DNA from: Condylostoma magnum
Lineage: Eukaryota; Ciliophora; Heterotrichea; Heterotrichida; Condylostomatidae
Assembly: GCA_920105805.1 (NCBI GenBank)
Contig: CAKKTI010000002.1
Span: 213,017 to 277,016, forward strand
Direction: 5' to 3'
DNA: 64,000 nucleotides
Numbering within the stretch: the first letter of the stretch is position 1; every line of letters starts with the position of its first letter. Of the stretch, positions 1 through 12,033 are shown piece after piece. Made by a program: the position numbers and the translations under genes. The notes beneath the pieces are model-generated. The model saw nothing but the letters and a program-made list of their open reading frames with translations. It was not told the origin of the DNA and ran no database searches.

Positions 1-265
1 AATGAGAACGCATATGAACAGTTAAATTTCCTTTCTGTGTAAAGGACTTGTTACAAATTGTACATTAATGCGATTTCAATTCTGTGCCAGTAATGTGGCC
101 TGGCAGGTGTTATTGGTCTAAATGCTTTTTTAAAAATGCTTTCTCATTTTAATGTTTTTCCGCCTCCTCTATTAAGGACGGGATTTTACTTTAGTTTTCA
201 GCCTCTCTGATTATTTAGTTCAGAGAAACTGGAAATTTCTCAAAGCTCTGAGGCTTTTCTTCCAT
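1..265 (-). CDS. C2H2 zinc-finger protein, N-terminal part (runs off the left edge)
   Basis: The first 88 codons of a minus-strand gene are visible from ATG at 263-265; the rest lies outside the window. Residues 1-65 are Lys/Glu/Gln-rich without a fold I can name. Residues 68-88 are a classical C2H2 finger (C-x2-C-x12-H-x3-H, reading CTICNKSF...LTVHMRSH). Several Gln codons are TAA, and the higher GC of this stretch stops sharply at the start codon, which supports the start. Such fingers bind DNA or RNA in the nucleus; with one finger visible the target cannot be inferred. More fingers probably follow beyond the edge. Confidence is high for the finger, moderate for the start. Confidence 0.8.
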
Positions 266-1987
266 TTTTTTAGTATGTACTAAATTTCCATCAATAAATC
301 TTAGTTGGTAGGATATAAGCTCTTTTATATTGTTTTAATATGTTTCAGTTCTGCTATTTTAGATTTATATATGATACTCCAATTGCGAAATGATTGATTC
401 AAATTATTAATAGTTTTAGCTATAAAATGCTTGATAACAAATTTAATGATTTAAATTAACAATAGAGGAATTTACGGGATTACAAGTATTCAGATTTTGG
501 GTTGTAACTTAATCAAATGTCTAAAGAGATTACACAGAAAACTCTTTATTTAATTTATTAAAATTATATACTGAATGGAGTTTTCATTCCATGCAACATT
601 TTATATGTCAAATGCATCCTATACGTTATTAAACTCTTATTATAGTTTAGAAAAGGTAATCTTACTTTTAATTTTGATAAGTTTTTTAATCTGAACTAAG
701 TATTTATATTTCTGATCATAATTGGAAAAATATCTTTGATCAAGTATATTAAAAGATCATGTTATACAAATAGGTATGATCAATTTAAAAGTGGTTATTC
801 AAATATTATGAACTAAATAACTAAATCTATGATAATTCAGTATGGTAGTGTTTATATAGAAACTCTTCAAATTTTTAATGTCCATGAGTTACTTGAATGC
901 TTGAATAATCTATCCTAAAATTACATATGCAATATAAATCAATATCAGAAGAAATTCCAAGTAATACAATTTTACAGATAAATAAAATAATATAAAGGGA
1001 TTCTTTATAAATACGTAGGTTCAACTTTTATACTATTTATAGCTTACAGTATGATAATAAGCTTGAGTTTTAAAGATTTAACAATCAAATAAAATTACTT
1101 AATGCTAATAATGTCGGGCTTTTTAGATTTATTATTCAGACATTTGAGCACAATTGATTAATGCATTCTTATTCATAAATAATGTAAATAAATCCGTATT
1201 TAAAGCTATGAAATTATCAGTATTTTTATTAAATTTTATGCAAACATTTTTAATGCTTTTTATCGATTAAATTCCTATATATTTATATAATGAAGTATTC
1301 TAATAGTATTGGCAAGTATATCCTTAACAAAGTTGTTTATCCAAATTAAGAAGATATTTGACATAGAAATATATACCAAAAAGATTACTCAAAATTAAAT
1401 GCTAAATTTATTCTCCTTTTACTACTATAAGGGAGTGCATTATTTCAAAAGCTTAGCAATAGTAAGATTAATTTAATACTTCGAAAGTATCACTCAAATT
1501 TCCCACTAATAGCAGTCTTTGTATAATATTTATTAGTAAGAAACATAAGTAATAATTATTAAATTTATCCTGTGCTAAAAGAAACTAAGATTACTAAAAA
1601 TAAGCAATGTTTTTATATTCTAAGCAAGGAGAGTAGCGTAATTGACTACAAGGATTCAAAAGCAATGTGAATTTACCAACATTATCAAATAAGCATTATT
1701 TTCCTATTATTGAAATACATAAAGGTTTTTAAATAAACTATCTCTGTATATGATTTATTAAACTCTATCCAAGGATATCACTATGTCACTCTTATATTTG
1801 AGTCAGTAACTGTAGTTATAAATATATGGAAATGTATAAAATGCAAAATTTTACTAGACAGCTGTGATTATGATGAAACTGCAATATGCCCTACCTAAAA
1901 CTAAATAAAGCTCAATATAATTTCGATAAGCTACTTAAAAGTCTTTTCTAAAACCAATTTTGATATACCTAAATTCCACTTATGAAT
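266..1987. other. Long gene-free AT-rich region
   Basis: About 1.7 kb between the start of the zinc-finger gene and the end of the CDKL-like kinase. With TAA/TAG/TGA as sense every frame is open, so I judged by codon texture and composition. I see no protein-like stretch, no tRNA box pair and no repeat. It is by far the largest gap in a window where most gaps are below 300 bp, so it could hold a regulatory region, a non-coding RNA or a fast-evolving gene that I cannot recognise. Confidence 0.5.
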
Positions 1988-3877
<1,890 letters not shown>

Positions 3878-3923
3878 TTTTTGAATATGGAGAACATGAG
3901 AAATTAACCTACAAAATTTACTA

Positions 3924-4337
3924 CTAGGATGACTTTTGCTTGTTTAACTCTTGGCGGATTAGTAAAGATCGCTTTTTCTGAAGTGCCATAAGTTAAAACC
4001 TCTCGAAATCAGTCAAATTGGCACGACGAAGCTTCTTGGCTGTTCTTTGACCATGGGTCGTCTCGCTCCACTTTTATTAGATTTGTTCTTTTTCAAATTC
4101 CTCCTGGACCTTCTTAGTCTTTTCGTTTCTGTGAATGTTCAAAACAAACTCAGTCAATAGTAATCTGGTAAAGGGAATTTGTTGTTTGGCAACTCCAGTG
4201 CTAGGACCGACTATAATAGCTCGTTTGCCGTCCAAAACGTCAACGATTACTGCTAGATTTCCTTGATCTGGGCCGTAATTCAGGAATACTACGCGTCCTA
4301 TCTGCACTAGTCTTCTTGCCTATGTAATATTTACCAT
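3924..4337 (-). CDS. RPL14: 60S ribosomal protein eL14
   Basis: A 132-aa protein made of ATG at 4337-4335, a 15-nt intron (4334-4320) and a second exon 4319-3924. It starts [12 protein letters not shown] and continues with the KOW-like N-terminal domain and the C-terminal LTDFERFQLM helix typical of eL14 in the large cytosolic subunit. Without the intron the conserved N-terminus would begin late at MQIGRV, so the splice decides the start. The gene ends in TAG-TAG-TAA (3926-3918). It lies 46 bp upstream of the CDKL kinase start and 16 bp downstream of the DUF4200 gene, all on the same strand. Identification is secure. Confidence 0.95.
4320..4334 (-). other. 15-nt intron directly after the eL14 start codon
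   Basis: Minus strand: ATG | GTAAATATTACATAG | GCAAGAAGA. The 15-nt stretch has GTA/TAG ends and an A at position 10, like the intron at 3566-3580. Splicing joins M to [10 protein letters not shown], which matches the conserved N-terminus of eL14. A single-codon first exon is common in ribosomal protein genes of other eukaryotes. Confidence 0.88.
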
Positions 4338-4353
4338 TTATTTATATTAACTA

Positions 4354-5961
4354 TCATTTAAGTAGAGGATTGTAGTAAGGAGGAAAGTTTTTAAAGGGAA
4401 TTTTGGGGAGATGGAAAGAAGATTTTATCTTTGTTTACTGGGATCTTTGTATTGGAACAGAATTAGATTTTCTTACATTTTTACTGTAGTTGAGTTGGGC
4501 AAGGAATTTGTGGTTTCTTTACTTCAACGATTACTGCACTTTCTAGGACAGTTTTGGAGCTGGAATATTTATAGTTCCCCTTAATGTTCCAAACTTAAAT
4601 AATTCTTTTTCATTAAAAATTGATCCATATCTTCGCGTTCTTTATACCGGAATTTTATCAGATGTTTCATAAGGTAAGTCATCTATGCTTTCTAATGATT
4701 GTTCAGAAGGAGTTCCGTATTGTAGTTTATTTCCAACAAAGTACACCTTTTTACTTTTAAAGTCCTTTTCTATTCAATCAAATAGTTTATTATAATGAGA
4801 TACAGGTTAAGTGCAGAATACGTTTTTGCTCTAATGTTGGCTATCTTAGATTTCTTACAAAACCTATTCTTTAATTTATTAAAGATGAAATTTATAATAT
4901 ACACGAGATGTAAGTAATATCTATTTAAATTATCTAGCGACACTTGGAGACTGACTTGAAATTGAAGGTGGAGGTCTTCTTGATTCAACCTGATTAGCTT
5001 ATTGTCTTTTTCTTGCTCTTTCTGGATTAACTTCCTACTTTCTATTATCATCTTATAAAATATCATATAAGTCTTCAATTCTTACTTTTATTTGATCCAG
5101 TATGTCAGATAAGTCTCCATTTTCATCATATGGATTAATCTTAGAATTACCCTTATCCTGTAGTATTTTACTGTATAAGTTCCTTATTGTGAGCATTATT
5201 TTTCCATTAATGCTTTGTTGGATTAGCCTCTATTATCTATCCTCCTCTTCCTTGCTCTCCATTGTCTATAAAGTCATCTTCAAATCTTCGATCTTATTTT
5301 CCATTTTATGCATCAACCCGTTATTAACAGCAATTTAGTCTTTTTTCTCCTTAATCTATTGATTAAACTACTCAATTTCTTACTAGCTTTATTCTTCTAA
5401 TACCACAAAGCTTTTTTCTAAGCTATGTATTGATTTTTTTAATGTTCCATATCTCTACATCAACTCACTAATGCTGTTGAAATCATCAGTGTATTTAATC
5501 ACCTTTTTTAAATACTTCCGATACTCTTTATGGTCTTCAATCATATCTTCTAATTCTTATAACTCTTCTTCCTATGCCTTTAATTTTGCTTATTTCTTCT
5601 GAATTTTCCTTTCTTATTAAGAAATCATGTCTTGTTCCTACTTTAATTTTGTGTCTTCCTATTCCCTTCTCTTTGCATATCCTTTTATATAGGATTCTCT
5701 TCCATCTATTTTCTGACGATTTTCAACAACTCTCTTATCAAATTTTTCCCTTCTTTCTTCTATTATTGATAATTTTTCTTAAATTTCACTCCTTCTATCA
5801 TTGAGAAGGTTATCTACATCTCTCTCTTTTTTCTCTTTCTTAAGAAGTCTAGTTGTTTAGCTTACATAATGATAATTCCGTACAGCCAAATCTGCCTGTT
5901 TGTAAAGTTATTCTCTTTCTTTTTTGCTGAGAGTTTCAATTGGGCGTAAGGATTGTCTCAT
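4354..5961 (-). CDS. DUF4200 coiled-coil protein (CCDC42/CFAP73-like)
   Basis: 535 codons in one frame. Residues 1-45 are basic; residues ~20-190 form a long charged coiled coil with the DUF4200 pattern (KFD.RVVENR near 95 and F.SISELMQRYGTLK near 180). This family includes CCDC42, CFAP73 and CFAP100, axonemal proteins tied to the MIA complex and inner-arm dynein regulation. The C-terminal ~250 residues are Ser/Pro/Gln-rich and lack a recognised domain. Many Gln codons are TAA/TAG, one Trp is TGA, and the frame ends at TGA 4356-4354. It diverges from the TMUB-like gene across 251 bp. Which paralogue it represents is uncertain. Confidence 0.82.
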
Positions 5962-6212
5962 TTTAAATATGATACAGAAAAATATGTGTTATAAAATCAC
6001 TCATGTATATAAAAGCTTGATTATATAGGTAAACAGTGGAAATTTATACAGATATTCTAATTATTAATTTTACAGTTATTATAAAATATTAAGAATAAGC
6101 AATGTATTTATCTCAAGTTCTGTAATATGTAAATATTGCTCTTTATAAATTATTATCAAATTTAGTATAGAATTTATTGAATCAACCCTTTATTAGAATT
6201 TAGACAGCTAAA
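5962..6212. promoter_or_regulatory. Shared upstream region of the DUF4200 and TMUB-like genes
   Basis: A 251-bp AT-rich spacer between two divergent start codons, so it must contain both promoters and 5' leaders. I see no named motif; heterotrich promoter elements are not well enough defined for me to point to one. Confidence 0.4.
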
Positions 6213-6821
6213 ATGGAACCTATCACCCTTCTATTTATAAACACAATACTTATTGCACTAGGATACTACTGGTCCTAATAAAAGCATCAGCCTTAATAAG
6301 TCTCTGAAAACAGTTAATAATAAGAATAAATTGCGAATAATTTGAATCTAAGAATACTTAGTGGAGGGAATTAGCTAAATACTACAATTTTAGATACTTC
6401 TACAGTTTTCCAATTGATTTAATAAGTTTTTCCTAATGATGATCCAACGAGAGTCCTTATAATTTATTCAGGAAGAACATTAAACTCAACCTAATAATTA
6501 AGAAGCTGCAATGTTTAAGATAATGCTACACTATTAGCTACTGTATCTTAAAATCAATAATAGCAGATGCCTGCCTAGACGCTTACCAATATAAGATTTA
6601 ATACAACTACTTACAGTGTATGCGGAATTGGCATTTGCATCCTATGATCAATCTTCTTTTAATACCCAAGTGCATTTGTACCAATATCGTAATTTTTACT
6701 TACTTTAATGACCTCTGGATTTGGAGTATCTTTCCTAGCACAAATGATTCCCCAGATTTTAAAATCTTCCTCTAATTAATAATTAGATTCTTTTAAAATG
6801 AGTAATATTTAGGATGTTTAA
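6213..6821 (+). CDS. Ubiquitin-like domain membrane protein (TMUB-like)
   Basis: 202 codons before TAA 6819 (an in-frame TAG at 6810 is an alternative end). Residues 1-20 form an N-terminal hydrophobic segment (PITLLFINTILIALGYYW). Residues ~45-110 look like a ubiquitin-like beta-grasp domain (LNLRILSGG... with VLIIYSGRTLNS and NATLLATVSQ). Two or three more hydrophobic segments follow at ~130-180. This order matches TMUB1/TMUB2 and related ER proteins, which act in ER-associated degradation in animals. The reverse strand is also open here and looks superficially protein-like; the ubiquitin-like pattern decides for this strand. Homology is inferred by eye. Confidence 0.65.
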
Positions 6822-6918
6822 CTATATAAGTAAATCTAAAACAACTTTTTAAGCGCACTCAAATATTATCAGATTTTACTAAAATACCCCTATAATTTAC
6901 TATTAAATATATAAAAAT

Positions 6919-8544
6919 ATGAGACGCTAAGCTCCATTTAGAACAATCTAACTCAGTGGTTCTAGCTCAGAGGATTACATCATTTCTCCGGTCCAATAAA
7001 GGATCTTGAAAATTGTAACCCTCTCCCTTAAGGATTTGTATAAGCATATTAAATTAAAATCGAATCGCAAAAGAACATTTATAAAGAACGGATAAATACT
7101 GAAAGATAGGTATTTAATTCAAGGCATTAAAGGTAAGGGGTCATTCGGAATTGTAGTCTGGGCCTAAGACTTAGTTAGTCATACCAAAGTCGCAATAAAA
7201 ATAATCAAAAGTAAGCCGTACCTTCAAAGAAGCGGATGCCAAGAAATCAGTATACTGAAATTCTTGAAATAATAAGATCACGAAAGAGGCTTCATAGTCT
7301 AAATCCTCGATGACTTCGTATGAAACGGTTAAATTTGTATTGTTTTAGAATACCTTGACAAAACATTATTCTAATTAATAACAGAAACAAATTATAAAGG
7401 AATCGCATTGTGTACCGTGAGAGAATTTGCCTGATAGCTTCTTCATGCTTTAACAATGTTCTCACACCCTTCGAACAAGATAGTGCATTGTGACTTAAAA
7501 CCTGAGAACATAATGATAAAATAAGAAAGATGTGCAGGTATTAAAATAATAGATTTTGGTAGTTCCTGCAAAGCAGGATAAGAAATATTCAGATATGTCC
7601 AAAGCCGCTATTACAGGGCTCCTGAGGTTTTGTTTAACCTACGATATGGGACGCCAATTGATATGTGAAGCTTAGGATGCACTTTAGTGGAGCTGCATAT
7701 AGGACGTCCTCTTTTCAAAGGATAAGACAGAGAAGACTAAATTGTAAAAATAGCTGGAATTAAAGGTCTTCCTCCATCTGAAATGTTTAGAATTGCTGAT
7801 AACTCTTAGTCAATCTAAGAGAGTGTTAGTAGGATTGTACAAAATTAAAAAGTCCCGTATACAAGCCTAAGTTAAATATTAAATATCTACTAAGGAGGTC
7901 CTGGATGTATGTATTTAAATGATGCCAACCACTCCATAGATATTTACCTAGATTTTATTGATATTATTGACAAAATGCTGGAATACAACCCCTCGAAAAG
8001 GTTAACTCCTTTTGAAGCTTTAAGACACCCTTTTTTCTAGTAAGCTCCAGATGCTCCTAAATTTTAGATTAGAGATGATATTATCAAGTTTGGTAATGCT
8101 TTAAAAAGGGATCAATAAAATAACAGAAGCACTCCTAATTTAATCAGTGCGGAGTTACTAAACAGGAAATACAATAATTATCCTATTCTATTGTAGGGAT
8201 CAACAGGAGTGAGTCCTATATACTCAGCCTCCCCTATATACAGCACGCTTGCCTAGTAGTTAAGGACTAAAAGCGACTCGGATAATACGCCCAGTTCGCT
8301 TCATTCTACAGAACCTTCTTAAAATGACTTTAGGTCACCACTTAGATTTGTTGGAAGCACTGAGATTGGAATTCTTGGTAATAGAAGACCTTCTAGTGAA
8401 GCTATCAAAGTGTTCAAGAAGGATCAGAGGCCTAATAGTCAATTGTTGTTCGAGCCAGGATGTAAATATGATGATATGCAGTCTTAGTATATTGATAAAT
8501 TATTTAATTATTTTAGTGTTAGGGTTATTAGTTATGTATGGTAA
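6919..8544 (+). CDS. DYRK-family protein kinase
   Basis: 541 aa. The kinase domain spans ~65-380: GKGSFG loop, K94 in VAIKI, catalytic HCDLKPEN (D192), DFG at 212-214, SRYYRAPEVL and D-M-W-S-L-G-C, where Trp is written TGA (7666-7668). HCDLKPEN, IDFGSSC and the SRYYRAPE context are DYRK/HIPK hallmarks. In the activation loop the usual Y-x-Y appears as F-R-Y: the first Tyr is Phe and the second, the autophosphorylated one in DYRKs, is kept. The 160-residue tail is Ser/Asn-rich. The frame stops at TAA 8542; a 16-nt GTA...TAG stretch at 8536-8551 could instead be an intron. DYRKs self-activate and phosphorylate many nuclear and cytosolic substrates. Confidence 0.9.
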
Positions 8545-8847
8545 AAGCTAGGGAAATTATTATTAATCTTTGATATGTTAGTACTTATATATAGTCTAAT
8601 ATTAGCTGGCATTCACATAAAATACTAAGTATTAAGGGCTACTTATATAAAATATACAGAAATTATAACTTTTGATATAAAAATGAGGTTAATATTTTAT
8701 TTTAAAGATTTTATGGCACAATTTATTGTTGAAAGTATATAATTTGCATAATATCAGATTATAAAATACTGAATCAACCATCAAACCATTACATAACTTA
8801 TCAAAAGCTATATATTTCTACAATCTTAATATAAAAGCTAATTAAAT
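8545..8847. other. AT-rich intergenic spacer
   Basis: 303 bp between two plus-strand genes. It holds the 3' end of the DYRK transcript and the promoter of the STPGR gene. I see no coding texture and no structured RNA. Confidence 0.5.
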
Positions 8848-10185
8848 ATGAGAAAACACATAAAATCTAAAAGTCAACAGGGTATACTAAAATCTCATAT
8901 ATCAACCTTCACAGAGTCCCCTAATAGTTAAAGACGCAAAACAGTTAGAACACCATCCTCACTAGCAGTTCTAAAAACAAGTAGATTTCGACTATAATTA
9001 CCAGCCACAGGTAAAAAAATTGGACCAGGTTATTATAACATAAAATAACAGTTCTAAACCACACCCAGTTGATAATTCCCATTAACTGACAGATTTTAAG
9101 ATTTCTAATAAGATACAATTTCATGTAAACTTTAAGCAGAATTAATGCAAAAATACAGTTTTGACAAATAATAAAATTAGAATTTCATTGAAACTAATAT
9201 ATAGAAAATTAAGCTGGGATAATTTGAAAAGGATTAAATACTAAAATTACGGAAAAACTAAGGTAATAGATTATAGTAAAAGATTACAAAGGCTAAATAA
9301 AGAAAAAAGGCCAAAAGTTTAGAATTACTTATAAGGAAAAGAAATAAACTCACACTTAAATGAAAAAAGTACGAATGAAGTAAAATGAAACCTTTCATGG
9401 CTAATATTAAAAACTCATGGTTATAATTACTTTTGTAATTAACTTATTTAAAAACCTTGAAAACTGTTTTTATTGATAAAAAGAATTTAAGATTAAGATC
9501 AAATAGAATTCTATCGAATTTCACTGTAATATGCAAATCATTAGGAAAATTCTAACGAATTAAGAAGAAATTTAAACTTCAAAAATCAATGAGAATCATT
9601 TAAAGCAAGATGATGCATATTAGAAGATGAGTACAATCCATTAGATAAAAAGAACTTCTTTAAATATTCAATGTTATTGAAAAAGCCTAAAGCAGCTAAT
9701 ATTTATTTAGAGTTATGGTAAAATGAAGATAAAAGATTCTGCTAATTTAAAGAAAAATGCGATAATTCCTGTTGCATAGAAAGACGCTAATTAAAGAAAA
9801 GGTATCTAAGTGAAATTATTTAGAGAAAAACAATCTTATTTTAAACAGAACCTCTAGTTTTAAGTAAAGAAAGGACTAATGTACAATGGTTCCTTATAAT
9901 ATCAAACTTCACTATATAAGATAACACATAAAGCAAGTAACACTTCAGTACTCATATGATCTTAGAATATACAAACAACAATTAAAGTGATTTGAGAAAC
10001 AATACGAGAAAAAGCTACCAGAATTATAAGCTAAATCAATTCTAATGGGAACAAAAGTCCCAAGGCCAGTTTATCCTTAGAAGCCCGATAAACCAGTTCT
10101 ATTCACTTAAAGATCTCTCTACCAGCTTCACTACAAGGCAATACAAGAAAGATCTGCATGGCATTCTTTACACTTACTAAATTAA
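8848..10185 (+). CDS. STPGR-motif (sperm-tail PG-rich) protein
   Basis: 445 aa, very rich in Lys and Gln. An STPGR-like motif (GKKIGPGYYNI, P60-G61) sits at 52-65, and residues 85-330 are basic and helical. A short Pro-rich stretch (KVPRPVYPQKPDKP) precedes the C-terminus. Proteins with this motif bind or line microtubules in cilia and sperm tails, so an axonemal or cortical role is likely but not shown. About half of its Gln codons are TAA/TAG. The frame ends at TAA 10183-10185, two bases before the end of the convergent S11 peptidase gene. Confidence is good for the gene, moderate for the family. Confidence 0.65.
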
Positions 10186-10187
10186 GA

Positions 10188-11186
10188 CTAAGTTAACTTA
10201 TTCAATCCCCATCTAAGCAGTTTCATCATTTCTGGCCATCTATGCTCTGTAGTCTTACTTGATAAAATAACACCTATTACCTCTTTTCCATTCTTATTGA
10301 AACTTGCACATAGACATGGCCCTGCATTTTGCGTAATTCCAGTCTTTATACCAGTTATTCACTAATACTATAGCAATTTATTAGTGTTTTTTCAGCGAAG
10401 TATTTTAATTTTCCCAGATTATGTTAAAACCTCAGCCTCGTATATTCTCTTTCCAACAATCTAACGAAATTGTTGATTATTCATTGCATAGCAAGCTAGT
10501 TTTCCTATATCATGAGCTGTGGATATATTTCTATTGCGTTATAAGCCGTGAGAGTTTCTAAAGAAAGTTTTTGTCATTTCCATCTTTGAAGCGAGGAAGT
10601 TCATTTCAAATATAAAGGATCTAATAGGCTTTTATTCGTCTATGAATTTCCCTAAAAATAAAGCAATAGCATGAGCTGCATCATTGCCAGAAGGCAGCAT
10701 TAAGCCGTGCAGTAAATCTCAGAGTTCTATTTAATCCCCTTTTCTTAACTGAGCTGATGTTCCAATCATTTTTGCAGATTTTTCTGTTATTTATACATAA
10801 ATATCAGTTCTGATATTAAATTTTTATATTAGTTGTAAGGAAACGATACAGGTCATTATTTTCGTAAGACTTGCAATTTCTCTTATATATTATTCATTTT
10901 TCCCGTATATTTATTTACTTGAGTATTGATTGAAAATTGTTCAAGATACTGCAGTTAAATAAGGAGCTGGACTGGTGTTATATATACTTCTTCTTTTAAT
11001 ATACTCGCTATTTTAAGTAAAAGATGTTCTTGTAGAAGATTATGAGTGTGGTGACTTAGCAGTATTATTTACTTTAGAGCGTAAATGAGGAATAATTACA
11101 GTCTTGGATTTACTTCTTTTTAGTACTTATAAGTCAAGTTTGCTAGAAATTTATTGTAATATAGGGTATTTCTTTACTTAAAGCAT
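10188..11186 (-). CDS. Peptidase S11 / D-Ala-D-Ala carboxypeptidase-like protein
   Basis: 332 aa. Residues 1-70 are basic and of low complexity, with no clear signal peptide. The penicillin-binding-type fold follows: APYLTAVSW at ~78 (Trp as TGA), S106-x-x-K109 in ASLTKIMT, S166-G-N168 in LPSGNDAAH, and K281-T-G283 in GIKTGIT. All three catalytic motifs of family S11 (DacA/PBP5) are intact and correctly spaced. In bacteria these enzymes trim the peptidoglycan stem peptide in the periplasm; a ciliate has no peptidoglycan, so the substrate here is unknown. Digestion of food bacteria is one possibility. It ends TAG 10190-10188 and starts 9 bp from the divergent SNARE start. Confidence 0.9.
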
Positions 11187-11195
11187 AATTATAAA
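11187..11195. promoter_or_regulatory. 9-bp gap between divergent start codons
   Basis: Only AATTATAAA separates the ATG of the S11 peptidase (minus) from the ATG of the SNARE (plus). Both 5' leaders, if any, must overlap the opposite gene, unless one true start lies further downstream. Confidence 0.5.
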
Positions 11196-11747
11196 ATGTC
11201 AGAGATGTTCAATAGCTATGAAAAAGAGTTCTTATCAAATCTAACAAGTGTTAATAAAAAAGTATAAAGATTTTAATAAAACTAATCATAAGATGCTTTA
11301 ATAGGGGAAGCTAGGTATGAGTTAAGCCTAGCTGAAAAGTCATTCCTTAAAATGTAAGAAACTTTGTAGTAAATGGATGACAAAGTAGCTTCTTAGTATA
11401 ACACTAAGCTTTAAAGACATTCAAGGAATCTAGAATAATTAAAAACTTCTTTAAATACAGGATAAGATAAGCCAAGTATATAATAATAATATGATTAAAC
11501 ACTTTAATAAGCGCATGAATCAGTGTAGGTGACTTAATAAACCCTTGTAAATCTTAGCTCTTAGGGCTAAAGGCTTGAATAATAAAGTTCACAGTAAAAA
11601 GAAATGATAACTTAGTATAAATCTATGAGATCTCATTTAAGGATCAGTATAAGAAAACGAGTATTTGTTAAACTTGCTTTGATTGCAATTATCATTTTGC
11701 TTATTTTAGCAAATATATTAGTTATTTTATTGAAATTAATTAATTAG
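11196..11747 (+). CDS. VTI1: Vti1-like Qb-SNARE
   Basis: 183 aa. Residues 3-75 match the N-terminal helical bundle of Vti1 (SYEKEFLSNL... and LQQMDDKVASQ). A SNARE helix covers ~105-155, with NLSSQG near the ionic layer, then a basic linker (RISIRKR) and a single C-terminal transmembrane helix of ~24 hydrophobic residues. This is the layout of a tail-anchored SNARE that pairs with syntaxins in Golgi-endosome and endolysosomal fusion. TAG at 11745 lies four residues after the membrane helix and is the natural end. Directly downstream a reticulon-like frame follows in another phase. Family call is good; assignment to Vti1 over other Qb-SNAREs is moderate. Confidence 0.7.
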
Positions 11748-11748
11748 T

Positions 11749-12033
11749 TATACAAGTTTGTTTCAGATATACATTATCATCAAGATTCTTAATAATATAT
11801 ATAAAGTAATCTAATATCTTGGTGTTAGGGAATTTATACTTTCTACCTTTAGACTTCCAGATGCTATGAAAAATCTTCTTATTTGTGGTGTAATAGGCTT
11901 AAAAACAGCACTTTTTATTCTTTGTCTTATATATCTTTACGATGCTCTAGTGTTAATTCTTATAGGAATTCTAGTACTTTTAACTATCTCACTTTTTTAT
12001 GCCTTCAGTAAATTTTTTAATGAAAACATTTAA
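11749..12033 (+). CDS. Reticulon-like membrane hairpin, 5' end unresolved
   Basis: An open frame, shifted +1 relative to the SNARE, that ends at TAA 12031-12033. Its last ~70 residues resemble the second half of a reticulon domain: VREFILSTFRLPDAMKNL followed by two closely spaced hydrophobic stretches and a short polar tail. Reticulons bend ER membranes with such hairpins. The first hairpin of a normal domain is missing, and the only in-frame ATG (11866) would leave 55 residues. Either a start with a tiny intron lies upstream, or this is an alternative 3' exon of the SNARE gene, or a remnant. The coordinate given is only the beginning of the open stretch. Confidence 0.4.

Noticed and set aside
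6300-6933. An apparently good minus-strand protein opposite the TMUB-like gene
   Set aside because: With no reserved stops almost any frame is open. The plus strand shows a membrane anchor plus a ubiquitin-like domain with a sensible start, the minus strand no family.
6930-7000. tRNA-like GGTTCTAGCTC stretch
   Set aside because: No pairing acceptor stem or matching A box around it, and it lies in the N-terminus of the DYRK gene.
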